A DNA stretch of 37,627 nucleotides from Lachnospiraceae bacterium (GTDB lineage: Bacteria; Bacillota; Clostridia; Lachnospirales; Lachnospiraceae). Shown piece by piece: positions 8,237 through 16,732 of the stretch. The stretch is taken from assembly GCA_016288005.1 (NCBI GenBank), contig JAEEXY010000028.1:1-37627 (forward strand), given 5' to 3'. Every line of letters starts with the position of its first letter. Within the stretch, counting starts at the first letter, position 1. The notes beneath the pieces are model-generated. The model made no database searches, was not told the origin of the DNA, and saw only the letters and a list, made by a program, of their open reading frames with translations. The position numbers and the translations under genes are program-made.

Positions 8237-11023
8237 TCAGTCACTGTAGAAATCATATACCGACTGCCATTCACCCTTGATATTTGTTAAGAAGTTCCAA
8301 TCATCACCGTCGCGATCGTAGATGACACGGAAGAGAACCTGAAGCTCGCCGTTTTCATCGAAATCGCAGACGCTTGCACCGAACCAGCCGTAGTCTCCGC
8401 TGGTATCGCCGCCGATCACATAATACGGCTGCACTTCCGCATCGGGATCGTAAATCCATGCCAGGAAATCAGCGGCAAACATGATATCAGCCGCCAGATC
8501 CCCGCAGTGCCAAACCGTGGTAGCCGAGGTCCTGCCTGCTCCGTAACAGAAATACTCATTGACAAAATCAACAAAACTGTCGGTAACGAACAGTTCACCT
8601 CTCTTAAGAGGTGCGTCTTCATAATCATCGTACAGCCAGGCCACATCCACGCATTCGCCATACAGATCGTTTCTGACAACCACATGAACATTTCCGAGAT
8701 CCTCATGGCCCTTTATCTTGCCGGAATAAACATAACCATAGGTAGCGGGATCGTCATATCCCATCCGGAAATCTCTGTCGGTATATAAAACCTTTTCAAT
8801 TCCCTGATACTTGAGACCGCTCTTTGTGATCAGTTCGTCAAGTCCCAGCACATAAGGGTTCATTCTCCTGTTTCTGAAATCGGCATCGTCGGAATCAAAC
8901 CTGTACCAAATGTAATTTGCGGTTCCGTAATAGGACATTCCGTACTCATAATAATCTTCGATTCCGATCTCTTCGGCAATATCCTCATAGTATAGACGGT
9001 TCTCATCTTCTCCGGGATCGCCCGGGCCGGGATCCGGTGTGGGAGTAGGCTCGGGAGTAGGGGTAGCCGGTTTGGGCGTAGGCGTAGCGGGCTTGGGCGT
9101 AGGATCGGCCTTCGCAGCCTGAGTCGGAGTGGGCTCCGTCTGATTGGGCTCAAGCCAGGGCTCATCTTCTTCCTCGGGATCGCTCGCGTTCTCAGCGGCT
9201 TCCTGTTTCTCCTCGTCAATGGTCTCCGCTATAGTCGGTGCTTTCTTGTCATCGGTAAAGCGGATGTCAAACATTGTCCAACAGTCTGAATAGTGACTGT
9301 AGGCCTTCGAACCGTATACCTCGACCAGACAATCGTCATTCGCGCCGGTTCCGCCGATAAAGAGACCGTCTTTGTTATGCCATCTTACCACGGCATCCTC
9401 GATATAGATGTCCGCGTCATCCGCGACAACCTCGAAAGTATCGAAGATATTGCCGGTGTCCGTCTCGTCGACTGCCGCGAACGCCACATGAAGCTCTGTT
9501 CCGTTGAAATAATCAACAAATGTATAGCTGTCGGATGTGGTTTGGAAAGTGACCGGGATCGTAACGATACAATGCTTCTCCGCATAGAAGATATCGGTCA
9601 TCTCGGGCGATTCAACCGCGTCTCCCGAAGCGTATACGGTCATGCCGTTCGCAAGACCCTTGTACAGCTTTTCCGCCTTTTCGGGCACTATCATCTCGGC
9701 ACGGTAGATCCAGCCGTTCGCGATCTTGACATAATAGTAGGTCACGCTGCCCTGCTCGAGGGTGTAGCATCTCATCGAAGAATCATCAAGGATTTCATGA
9801 TCGGCAGGTCCGATATCGCTCACAACCTCTCCTATCAGCGTGTCATTGCTGTATTGCCTGTAGGTTCTGATATATGCGCCGGTAACGGGATCGGTGAAAT
9901 AATAGGTCTCTTCCGGTCCGTCAATGTACATCTTCGTGAAAACGTCGGGGTAATTCAGGATGCAGCCCAGATCGCTCATGAAGTAGGAAACGACTCTCCA
10001 GTCAATGGTCCCGCTGTCATACTTGTTGGCGAGCACGGGAACCTTCTTGCCGACCGATCCGATGCCTGCGGTGCTGACCCACTTGCCGCCTTCGACGAAC
10101 TTGCATTTGATGAGCTTGCTGAGTTCATCGAAAACAAACGAATATTTATTCTCATAAGTGAGCGCCGCGGTAACCGTGTACTTATTGCCAAGGCCCACAA
10201 CCGCGAACTCTGTCATGCTCTTGCCCTTCGTCTCTGTCGAATACCAGTCTGTGCCGGACGCGAGGACCTTATTGTACTCGGTGTTCGCGATCAGGCTCTC
10301 AACCTCGTCCATGGACGCGAACTCATTCTCTCCGAGAGTGATCTTAAGGCTCGCCTTGCTCCTGCTGTCGGTGAATACCGCAGTCTGGTTCTCATAGGTC
10401 TTTGAGAGCTTGAGCTGCGCGGGATAATAAACCAGGCACTGCGCAGCCTCGACATACCAGATCGCATAGTTACGATTGTAGTTCTTTACGTCCTTCTTAT
10501 AGCCTGTTGTAACGACCTTCGAAGCGGCCGCCGCGGCTTTGCCCGCGTCTGCCTTCGTCTTATTGCCGGTCTTCTTATCTTCCTTCGGAGTGACCTTCGC
10601 GGTGACATTCTTTCCGTCGACCTTCATGTGGATATCGCCGGTGCCGTCCTTCTTCGAAGTCGACCACTCCAGGCCCTCCGCGGTAACGCCCTTAATGGTG
10701 TCCTCCGGATGGTCTTTCGCGTCATCAGGCTCGATCACGATCTCAGCATAGTCGGAATCGAACTTGACCTTCTCATCATCGACCGTAAGGCCCTTAAGAT
10801 CGGGAACATCCGTAATAGTATTCTCCGCCGCGGATCCGGAATCGTCCTTCTTTCTCTCCGGCTCATCACTGCTTCCGCCCGCCATCACTAAGCCGATCAG
10901 AAAGAAGAACACCGAAAATACGATCAGAATGATGCCCGGTACCTTCTTCGCTTCCTTGCGCGCGAGCAGCCAGATGCCTGCGCCGAGCGCGGCAACTCCC
11001 AGTAATACAAACAAAACGCTCAT
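8237..11023 (-). CDS. Membrane-anchored extracytoplasmic protein with three related beta domains, function unknown
   Basis: No known family is recognised. The ATG at 11023 has GAGGAG 8 nt upstream; a TTG one codon earlier is less likely. The 928-residue product has two N-terminal membrane helices (about 3-20 and 29-48). A Lys/Asp-rich stretch follows, ending in an Ala/Lys segment near 160-175. Next come three ~115-residue beta-rich segments (about 195-310, 350-470 and 476-595) that look like diverged copies: each begins with Cys plus a YP or IP strand (CLVYYPAQL, CILNYPDVF, CIVTIPVTF) followed by a DFF/FTD-like strand. A Pro-Thr linker (628-670) leads to an acidic, Tyr-rich C-terminal domain. 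It is probably a surface or sensor protein. It is monocistronic between its own candidate promoter and palindrome B. Confidence 0.85.
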   Translation of the reverse strand: MSVLFVLLGVAALGAGIWLLARKEAKKVPGIILIVFSVFFFLIGLVMAGGSSDEPERKKDDSGSAAENTITDVPDLKGLTVDDEKVKFDSDYAEIVIEPDDAKDHPEDTIKGVTAEGLEWSTSKKDGTGDIHMKVDGKNVTAKVTPKEDKKTGNKTKADAGKAAAAASKVVTTGYKKDVKNYNRNYAIWYVEAAQCLVYYPAQLKLSKTYENQTAVFTDSRSKASLKITLGENEFASMDEVESLIANTEYNKVLASGTDWYSTETKGKSMTEFAVVGLGNKYTVTAALTYENKYSFVFDELSKLIKCKFVEGGKWVSTAGIGSVGKKVPVLANKYDSGTIDWRVVSYFMSDLGCILNYPDVFTKMYIDGPEETYYFTDPVTGAYIRTYRQYSNDTLIGEVVSDIGPADHEILDDSSMRCYTLEQGSVTYYYVKIANGWIYRAEMIVPEKAEKLYKGLANGMTVYASGDAVESPEMTDIFYAEKHCIVTIPVTFQTTSDSYTFVDYFNGTELHVAFAAVDETDTGNIFDTFEVVADDADIYIEDAVVRWHNKDGLFIGGTGANDDCLVEVYGSKAYSHYSDCWTMFDIRFTDDKKAPTIAETIDEEKQEAAENASDPEEEDEPWLEPNQTEPTPTQAAKADPTPKPATPTPKPATPTPEPTPTPDPGPGDPGEDENRLYYEDIAEEIGIEDYYEYGMSYYGTANYIWYRFDSDDADFRNRRMNPYVLGLDELITKSGLKYQGIEKVLYTDRDFRMGYDDPATYGYVYSGKIKGHEDLGNVHVVVRNDLYGECVDVAWLYDDYEDAPLKRGELFVTDSFVDFVNEYFCYGAGRTSATTVWHCGDLAADIMFAADFLAWIYDPDAEVQPYYVIGGDTSGDYGWFGASVCDFDENGELQVLFRVIYDRDGDDWNFLTNIKGEWQSVYDFYSD

Positions 11024-11080
11024 CAAAACTCTCCTCTGTGTATTTACCCGATAACGGGGTCTCTTTTAAACAACATCCTT

Positions 11081-11109
11081 ATTATACCTCAGCAGGCTCA
11101 TCATCGAAA
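11081..11109 (-). promoter_or_regulatory. Candidate promoter of the 8237-11023 gene
   Basis: On the minus strand a consensus TATAAT (11086-11081) stands 17 bp after a poor -35 (TTTCGA, 11109-11104). The -10 is convincing; the -35 is weak. Confidence 0.4.
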
Positions 11110-11205
11110 GAGCCTTCCTTCAGATATTTACGGATTGTTATTTTCCATAGTGATAAGGAAGAAGGGATGTATACTCACTAAGAGTTACCTACATTTAAGA
11201 ATACA

Positions 11206-11245
11206 AAGAGAAGCGACGGTCCCTTGCGGGGCCGCCGTTTCTCTT
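11206..11245 (-). terminator. Terminator hairpin of the 11289-12911 gene
   Basis: The arms 11206-11223 and 11228-11245 form an imperfect 18-bp stem around a GCAA loop. On the minus strand it begins AAGAGAA and ends TTCTCTT, followed by a moderately T-rich tail. Its layout (A-rich foot, GC-rich middle, CGCAAGG loop) matches the terminator at 13240-13280 after the paralogous gene. Confidence 0.7.
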
Positions 11246-11288
11246 AATTGGGTGTATTTATATGGATTTTAACTGTATGGCTGTTTAA

Positions 11289-12911
11289 TTATTCCTCTTC
11301 CTTGCGGCGAACCTTGATAAGTGTAGCTCCGCCGACTGCGATGCAGATCGCGCCAAGTCCGTAGAATACTACTGCTGAAAGAACGCCGGTCTGGGGAAGT
11401 ACATCACCCTGGGGAGTAGCTACGATGTCAAGTCCGAGATCCTCGGTCTCTTCCTCTGCCTCGGGCTCTTCCTCAACTGCACCCTGAGGAGTAGCGGGAG
11501 TGGTATCAACATCAACCTCTTCCTCGGTGTCATCAACTACTGTGGGCTCAGTAACCTCTGCCTCAACATCTTCCTCAACCGCACCCTCGGGAGTAGCGGG
11601 AGCTGCGTCTACATCAACGGTCTCCTCAGCTGCGGGAGCTGCTTCCTCAACGTCTGCATCATCGGTGTTCTCTGCTGTCCAAGCGGGAAGGATGATGAAA
11701 GGAACGTTGTTGATAGGAGCTGCGGGAATGATAGTGGTGTTGTCAGCTGCGGGAGCATCTGCTACAGGCTGCTCGTCGTTGTTCTCCTCAACTACAGGCT
11801 TCTCGTCATTGTTCTCTGCGGGCTCTTCTACTGCGGGCTTATCGTCAACTACGGGCTGCTCTTTGTCGTCGCTATCCTCTTCTACTACGTCAGGAGTGGT
11901 TTCCTGATTGTTGTTTACAGGCTCAACTTCGGGCTGCTTGCTCTCACCGTCGTTGTTTGTGTCGTCGGCATCGTTGTTGTCGTCGCTGTCGTTGTTAGCG
12001 TCGTCACCATCATTGTTGCCGTCGTTATTGGTGTCGTCACCGTCGTTGTTGCCGTCGTTATTGGTGTCGTCACCGTCGTTGTTGCCGTCGTTATTGGTGT
12101 CATCACCGTTAGTGTCGTCGCCGTTGGTTCCATCGCCATTGGTGTCATCACCGTTAGTGTCGTCGCCGTTGGTTCCATCGCCGTTGGTGTCATCACCGTT
12201 GGTTCCGTCGCCGTTGGTTCCATCACCGTTGGTTCCATCACCGTTGGTTCCATCGCCGTTGGTGTCATCACCGTTGGTTCCATCACCGTTGGTTCCATCG
12301 CCGTTGGTGTCATCACCGTTGGTTCCATCGCCGTTGGTTCCATCACCGTTAGTGTCGTCGCCTTCGGTGTTTCCACCTTCGATAGCAGGAGTAATAACTA
12401 CGTCGTCATAGTATGCATTAATATGATCGTAGCAATCATCTATATGTTCATGTTCTTCAATGCCACAAACTGTTCCGTAGCAATTCTCACTATGAGTGTG
12501 CTCTTCTGCAAAATCACAAACACGAACTGTATTATAATTCACCTTACGGTACTCTGCCCAACCGAACAAGGAGATCAGATACCAGATAAAGTCCCAGAAA
12601 TTATCAATACGCACTCCGGCATATTCATATGCGTAACAATCCTCGGTATGCTTGTGTTCTTCCTTACCGCAAACCAATCCAATGCAATCATCAGAATGCT
12701 TATGCGCCTTATCGCAAATAAGAATATCCTCAGCCTCATGATAGGTTCCTGTTACATTTTCAGCTCCGTATTCAGCAATAAGATTGTTATACTCTTCAAC
12801 AGTATAGTGCTGGCTTTCAGCTGCGTTTGCCTTCACATTTGCGGGAAGGATCATAGCAAGGGTAAGTACGAAACAAATTGCTGCGTTAATAGTCTTCTTC
12901 AGGTTTCTCAT
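11289..12911 (-). CDS. LPQTG wall-anchored acidic protein with Cys/His repeats and Asn-Gly-Asp repeats
   Basis: The start is ATG 12911 (MRNLKKTINAA), with GGAGG 8 nt upstream; the frame's upstream extension would bury the signal peptide, which ends near VKANAA. Residues about 60-165 hold four short Cys/His units of the type CGKEEHKHTEDCY, known from many Bacillota surface proteins and possibly metal-binding (inference). Then follow about 20 five-residue TNGDG/D units, four or so 11-residue NNDGNNDGDDT units and an acidic Glu/Pro-rich spacer with TPEG/TPQG motifs. A C-terminal LPQTG, hydrophobic helix and RRKEEE tail form a standard sortase signal. The protein is extremely acidic, so it may bind Ca2+ or serve as a wall-spanning stalk. 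The promoter carries TGTATC boxes. Confidence 0.9.
   Translation of the reverse strand: MRNLKKTINAAICFVLTLAMILPANVKANAAESQHYTVEEYNNLIAEYGAENVTGTYHEAEDILICDKAHKHSDDCIGLVCGKEEHKHTEDCYAYEYAGVRIDNFWDFIWYLISLFGWAEYRKVNYNTVRVCDFAEEHTHSENCYGTVCGIEEHEHIDDCYDHINAYYDDVVITPAIEGGNTEGDDTNGDGTNGDGTNGDDTNGDGTNGDGTNGDDTNGDGTNGDGTNGDGTNGDGTNGDDTNGDGTNGDDTNGDDTNGDGTNGDDTNGDDTNNDGNNDGDDTNNDGNNDGDDTNNDGNNDGDDANNDSDDNNDADDTNNDGESKQPEVEPVNNNQETTPDVVEEDSDDKEQPVVDDKPAVEEPAENNDEKPVVEENNDEQPVADAPAADNTTIIPAAPINNVPFIILPAWTAENTDDADVEEAAPAAEETVDVDAAPATPEGAVEEDVEAEVTEPTVVDDTEEEVDVDTTPATPQGAVEEEPEAEEETEDLGLDIVATPQGDVLPQTGVLSAVVFYGLGAICIAVGGATLIKVRRKEEE
11995..12366. repeat. Coding minisatellite: 33-bp and 15-bp tandem repeats
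   Basis: From about 11995 to 12110 a 33-bp unit repeats three to four times with few changes. From about 12110 to 12366 a 15-bp unit (GGTTCCATCGCCGTT with third-base variants) repeats some 17 times. Both units keep the frame of the surface protein, so length changes by slippage would lengthen or shorten the stalk. Confidence 0.9.
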
Positions 12912-12990
12912 TTTCTTTCCTCCAATAAATTTGTTCACCCATTAATGTTTTCTCTGTTCGTTCAGAGGTGTCTCTCAACTTCATGAGTCC

Positions 12991-13044
12991 ACTATACAAC
13001 CCAAAAGATACAAAACGGATACATTTTAATATTTCTTTTGTATC
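12991..13044 (-). promoter_or_regulatory. Promoter with TGTATC direct repeats (11-bp period)
   Basis: On the minus strand two TGTATC boxes (13023-13018 and 13012-13007) lie 11 bp apart where a -35 should be, and TATAGT (12996-12991) follows 10 bp later. A reversed box lies at 13039-13044. The layout and spacing are the same at 14809-14862. An 11-bp direct repeat in place of the -35 suggests an activator such as an OmpR/PhoB-type response regulator (inference). The remainder of the 12912-13239 gap shows only AT-rich sequence. Confidence 0.65.
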
Positions 13045-13239
13045 TTTTGAATTATTTTGAAACTTCACCGAGTATGTCTGCTTTGCCAGAGATATTCACT
13101 GAACGTCAAAGCCCTATTTTAAAGGCTTTTCTACTATTTCTGTCTCAAAAGATTCAAAAGTTACTTGATTTTCTCATTCTTATTTATCGCGAATTTTATG
13201 TAAATGTAACCTTTTTCTATCATTTTGGGGCCGGATTGC

Positions 13240-13280
13240 AAAGAAAAACAGCGGACCTTGCGGAACCGCTGCTTTTCTTT
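13240..13280 (-). terminator. Terminator of the 13315-14736 gene
   Basis: The arms 13240-13254 and 13266-13280 form a 15-bp stem with one G-U on the minus strand, loop TTCCGCAAGGT. The 3' arm itself is T-rich (TGTTTTTCTTT). It resembles the terminator at 11206-11245. Confidence 0.8.
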
Positions 13281-13314
13281 AATGGGTGTATTATTGGAAT
13301 TCGTTATTGGTCAA

Positions 13315-14736
13315 TCATTCCTCGTCTTTGCGATGGATCTTTGCTACTACCGTTCCGCCGAGTGCTATGCAGAGTGAGCCAAGTCCGTAGAATACTGCTG
13401 CGGAAAGAACGCCGGTCTGGGGAAGTACATCGCCCTGGGGAGTCTCGATGACATCGAGCTCAACGTCATCTTCCTCTTCAACATCTTCCTCAACAGCACT
13501 CTCGGGAGTGGTTACGAGGTCAACGTCTACGATCTCTTCTTCCTCAACCTCTGCCTCGGGCTCCTCATCAGCGGGTGCACCCTCGGGAGTGTCAGTAGTT
13601 ACGATATCGTCAATGATCTCTTCGGAGGTCTCTTCCTCAGCTGCGGGCTCCTCGGGAGCGGTCACATCCTCGGTGTCAACATCGTCGGTGTTATCAAAGT
13701 TGTTTACGATAATGAAAGGAATAACAGGTACGATCGTGGTTACGGGTGCCTCAACTGCAGGAGTCTTATCGTCACTCTCGGTCACGGGAGCCTCAGTTAC
13801 AGGAGCCTCAGTCTCAGGCTGCTGTACGGGTGCTTCGGGCTCAGTCTTTTCTTCTGCGGGAGCCTCAGTTGCAGGTGTATCTACTGCAGGTGCCTCGGTT
13901 GCAGGTGTATCTGTTGCGGGAGCCTCGGTTGCAGGTGTATCTGCTGCGGGTGCATCGGGCTGTACAGGAGTCTCAGGCTGCGAGGGAGTGGTAGGCTGTA
14001 CAGGAGTCTCAGGCTGTGCGGGAGTCGTAGGAACTACAGGAGTCTCGGGCTCTGCGGGTGCTGCAGGCTCCTCTGAAGGAGTTCCGTTTCCAGGGAGATC
14101 GCCGGATGCAGGTGTCTGACCGGGAGTCTCGAGCTGTACAGGAGAGTTAGAAATTACAGGATCGTCATCTTTTTCTTCATCCTCAGTATTTCCGTTAGGA
14201 TTGGGATCCTCAGGCTCCTCTGTTGCAGGAGTATCGGGAATATAAGTAGCTTCGGGAGCAATTATCGTCAGATTAACACCATCTACATGGTAACCGTCGT
14301 TTTCCTTTTTAAGAACATACCAGTCAATCGTCTTTCCGTTAAATTCGGTAGGGAGCCCGAGTTCCTTCAGAACGGCCTCTACACTGTAAGTGTAGTGAAG
14401 CGTAGGCTGTCCATCATTTACTTCTATAGTATAGGCTTTGGTCGCCTCGTTTGTTCTTTCGTTAAGATTTGTTGCATTGATGAGTTTCTTAAGCGCATCC
14501 TCATCAACCGTATATGTCTTAGCGGGGGCACTGATGACAGTTTCGAAATTATCTGTGCTGACACCTACGGTCTTGCCGCCTTCAGTCTTATCCGTTACGG
14601 TCACGCCGTCCTTAACAACGTAGTAACCAACACCTACCGTGCCGGCAAATGCCTTGATGCCGCTGTTTGAGAAAACAAGTGCTGCTGCGATTGCTGCTGC
14701 GAAAAACTTAGCTGCGATAGTTCCGAACTTCTTCAT
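13315..14736 (-). CDS. LPQTG wall-anchored protein with N-terminal globular domain and Thr/Pro/Ala stalk
   Basis: ATG 14736 follows GGAGG at 8-nt spacing. The 473-residue product has a signal peptide to about FAGTVG and then a ~120-residue domain with alternating beta strands (YYVVKDGVTVTD, LHYTYSVEAVLKELGLP). A long low-complexity stalk follows, built of ATEAPATDTP and QPETPVQP units. An acidic TPEGAP/TPQGD tail and the signal LPQTGVLSAAVFYGLG close the protein. The last 45 residues are almost the same as in the 11289-12911 protein, and promoter and terminator are also alike, so the two arose by duplication with new N-terminal domains. The function of the N-terminal domain is unknown. Confidence 0.9.
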   Translation of the reverse strand: MKKFGTIAAKFFAAAIAAALVFSNSGIKAFAGTVGVGYYVVKDGVTVTDKTEGGKTVGVSTDNFETVISAPAKTYTVDEDALKKLINATNLNERTNEATKAYTIEVNDGQPTLHYTYSVEAVLKELGLPTEFNGKTIDWYVLKKENDGYHVDGVNLTIIAPEATYIPDTPATEEPEDPNPNGNTEDEEKDDDPVISNSPVQLETPGQTPASGDLPGNGTPSEEPAAPAEPETPVVPTTPAQPETPVQPTTPSQPETPVQPDAPAADTPATEAPATDTPATEAPAVDTPATEAPAEEKTEPEAPVQQPETEAPVTEAPVTESDDKTPAVEAPVTTIVPVIPFIIVNNFDNTDDVDTEDVTAPEEPAAEEETSEEIIDDIVTTDTPEGAPADEEPEAEVEEEEIVDVDLVTTPESAVEEDVEEEDDVELDVIETPQGDVLPQTGVLSAAVFYGLGSLCIALGGTVVAKIHRKDEE

Positions 14737-14808
14737 TTTGTTACCTCCAATGATTTCACCCTTTTTATTCGCCTCTGTTTCAGAGGTGTTGTTTAACTCG
14801 ATGAGACA

Positions 14809-14862
14809 AATATATACCCCGGGAGATACAAAATGGATACATTTTAATATTTTATATGTATC
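14809..14862 (-). promoter_or_regulatory. Promoter with TGTATC direct repeats, second copy
   Basis: On the minus strand TGTATC boxes at 14841-14836 and 14830-14825 (11-bp period) are followed after 10 bp by TATATT (14814-14809). A reversed box is at 14857-14862. Spacing is identical to 12991-13044, and the sequence between boxes and the ATTTTAATATTT spacer is also conserved. Confidence 0.65.
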
Positions 14863-14898
14863 TTTGTGAGCCGTTGTGTAACTTTTGTCTTGCCGTGT

Positions 14899-14937
14899 AA
14901 AAAAAGGTGCCTGTCACCATAAATGGCATCAGGCACC
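14899..14937 (-). terminator. Terminator of the GH130-HD operon (GGTGCCTG hairpin family)
   Basis: The hairpin 14906-14937 has arms GGTGCCTG and CAGGCACC plus an inner CCAT/ATGG, separated by a 3-nt internal loop. On the minus strand it is followed by seven T (14905-14899). A half copy of the same sequence occurs at 16733-16745. Confidence 0.85.
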
Positions 14938-14975
14938 GTCGTGCGTAGTTATCCTATAATATTGTACCTGCAGCA

Positions 14976-15545
14976 TCACCCGATCTCGCGCTCCCATTCC
15001 CGCAGGAAATCCAGCATGAACCCGTGGCGCTCCTCGGCCAGCCGCACGGCAGCCCCGGTATTCATCATATCTTTAAGCAGGAGCAGCTTCTCGTGGAAAT
15101 GCAGGATATTCTCAGACAGTTTTCTGCCGTGCCTGCCGCCGTACGAGAATGTCCGCGCGATACCGATCGCGCCCAGCGCGTCCAGACGGTCCGCGTCCTG
15201 CACGATGCAGCCTTCGATCGTATCGGGCCGCTTATCGCGATTCTTGCTGAACGAAACGGAATTGACCGCGTCGATGATCCTTTCGGTCGAATCCGGATCT
15301 GTGCCCTGCCCGTTCAGGAATGCCCGCGCGTTCGCATTGTCGGTTGTGTCAAAAAGCTTATGATCGTCAACATCATGCAGCAACGCGGCCAGAGCCACTA
15401 TCCGCCTGTCGCACTCCTCTGTCTCCGCGATGGCCATCGCATTCCGGTATACGCGCATGGTATGTTCGAAATCGTGGCCGTCCGAATTGCCGGCGAACAG
15501 GTCACGGGCGTATTCGATAGCCGCAGCTATTATCTTATCTTCCAT
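14976..15545 (-). CDS. HD-domain phosphohydrolase (YedJ/YpgQ-like)
   Basis: This is a predicted metal-dependent phosphohydrolase of the HD superfamily, about 189 residues from ATG 15545. Metal-ligand motifs are visible: H in GHDFEHTMRV, HD in ALLHDVDDHK, and D in VQDADRLDALGAIGIARTF, which is the typical pattern of the YedJ/YpgQ group (nucleotide or inorganic pyrophosphohydrolases). The frame continues upstream to 15662, but that part encodes a duplicated, unrelated stretch; homologues begin near the MEDKIIAAAIEYA sequence. GAGAGGG lies about 11 nt before the ATG. It follows the GH130 gene by 107 nt on the same strand and ends before a strong terminator. Confidence 0.88.
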   Translation of the reverse strand: MEDKIIAAAIEYARDLFAGNSDGHDFEHTMRVYRNAMAIAETEECDRRIVALAALLHDVDDHKLFDTTDNANARAFLNGQGTDPDSTERIIDAVNSVSFSKNRDKRPDTIEGCIVQDADRLDALGAIGIARTFSYGGRHGRKLSENILHFHEKLLLLKDMMNTGAAVRLAEERHGFMLDFLREWEREIG

Positions 15546-15546
15546 A

Positions 15547-15626
15547 TATATCTTGTCCCTCTCTTCGTTCCGGGCACCCGCAGTTTTTATATCTTGGCCC
15601 TTCTTCGTTCCCGGCACCCGCAGTTT
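15547..15626. repeat. About 40-bp tandem duplication covering the HD gene's ribosome-site region
   Basis: The segments beginning near 15547 and 15588 share TATATCTTG-CCCT followed by TCTTCGTTCC and GGCACCCGCAGTTT with only a few differences. The lower copy contains the Shine-Dalgarno of the HD gene, so a second, now unused, ribosome-site-like sequence lies upstream. Confidence 0.8.
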
Positions 15627-15652
15627 CACCTTCGATGAACTCTGCCTGCCTG

Positions 15653-16684
15653 TTACCTGCATGCCGCGATCAGCTCATCTATATTCACGCGTGCCGCGCA
15701 TTCAAAAGTATCGGACGCGCCGTAGTAGATCAGCGCATAGGCAGGGTCATCGCCGCTGGGCAGGAATCCTCCCGGGAATACAACGTGCGTCCGATAACCC
15801 TGATTCAGCTCATACTCGGTCGCAGGTGAGAGCAGCGGCTCCTTTGTAATGCCCAGGACTTTGGCCGGATTGTTGAGGTCCAGCAGCATGGCGCCGGCAT
15901 AATACCGTTTTGTCCACCGCTCCTCCCAGCCGTTTCTCCCGCGGGCATCATCGCGATCCACCGCATGGAAAAGAGCAAGCCATCCCCGGTCGGTCCGCAT
16001 CGGAGGGGCACCGGGCCCTATCTTGTCGTTTGCGAAGGGCACGTCCTCCACCGCCAGCAGCAGCTTCGAGTCACCCCAATAACGCATATCCGGCGAGTAG
16101 GATATCCAGATGTCAAACCTGTCCCGGCCGCGCGAATATACAGGGAACGGTCGCTCGAGCCGCGCGTACCTGCCGCCGATCTTTTCCGGGAAGAGCACCA
16201 TGTTCCTGTTGTCGGGCGTCGTCACATTCAGTATCTCCAGCTTTTCCGCGAGCGTGTCCGCGTACAGGTCGAGGATCCTCGCGATCCCACCGCACACGCC
16301 GTGCCGCGTGTCGATTGCAAAGCACATATACAACTCGTCCCCGATAACCGTGAGCCTCGGGTCGTACACTCTCGTTATCTCGGGATCATGAAAATCCGCG
16401 GCTGACAAAAAAGGCTTTGACGCGACCTCGAAATGTATCCCGTCGCTGCTCCGGGCCACTCCCAGATCGCAGCGCGCGAATGTGTCTTTTCCGTCGAAGC
16501 CGTGATCGTTCCTGAATACCATGATATACTCGCCCCTGTAAAACGCAGCGCCCGCATTGAAAATGCAGTCGGCCTCATAAGGCACATATTCCCGGCTGAG
16601 TATCGGTCTGCCGTCATTGATCCGTCTCGCTAAGCCAAGCTCCGGAATAACCGGATCCCGGGCTGTTATGGTGTGATCGCTCAT
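15653..16684 (-). CDS. GH130 family glycoside phosphorylase (mannoside type)
   Basis: GH130 enzymes phosphorolyse beta-mannosidic linkages in the cytoplasm, giving mannose 1-phosphate, as part of mannan or N-glycan use. The 343-residue product has the family's usual length and five-bladed-propeller strands: AGAAFYRGEYIMVFRNDHG, RSSDGIHFE, YDPRLTVIGDELYMCFA, NMVLFPEKIGGRYARLERP, DIWISYSPDMRYWG and KIGPGAPPMRT. AAAGGAG stands 5 nt before ATG 16684. The acceptor (glucose, mannose or GlcNAc) cannot be told from sequence by eye. Its only operon partner seen is the HD protein; no transporter or kinase is nearby. Confidence 0.9.
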   Translation of the reverse strand: MSDHTITARDPVIPELGLARRINDGRPILSREYVPYEADCIFNAGAAFYRGEYIMVFRNDHGFDGKDTFARCDLGVARSSDGIHFEVASKPFLSAADFHDPEITRVYDPRLTVIGDELYMCFAIDTRHGVCGGIARILDLYADTLAEKLEILNVTTPDNRNMVLFPEKIGGRYARLERPFPVYSRGRDRFDIWISYSPDMRYWGDSKLLLAVEDVPFANDKIGPGAPPMRTDRGWLALFHAVDRDDARGRNGWEERWTKRYYAGAMLLDLNNPAKVLGITKEPLLSPATEYELNQGYRTHVVFPGGFLPSGDDPAYALIYYGASDTFECAARVNIDELIAACR

Positions 16685-16732
16685 TTTTGCTCCTTTCGCA
16701 GCTTTTATAAATCCATCCTACCATAAAAAACC

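Noticed and set aside
11995..12366. Possible CRISPR array
   Set aside because: Units are contiguous 15- and 33-bp coding repeats without unique spacers; no cas genes are present.
11908..12411. Plus-strand Ser/Pro repeat ORF and a minus-frame Thr/Pro repeat ORF
   Set aside because: Both are alternate-frame readings of the 15-bp minisatellite in the LPQTG gene.
15546..15662. N-terminal extension of the HD protein up to 15662
   Set aside because: The extension is a duplicated low-value stretch, overlaps the previous stop codon and precedes the natural start of the family.
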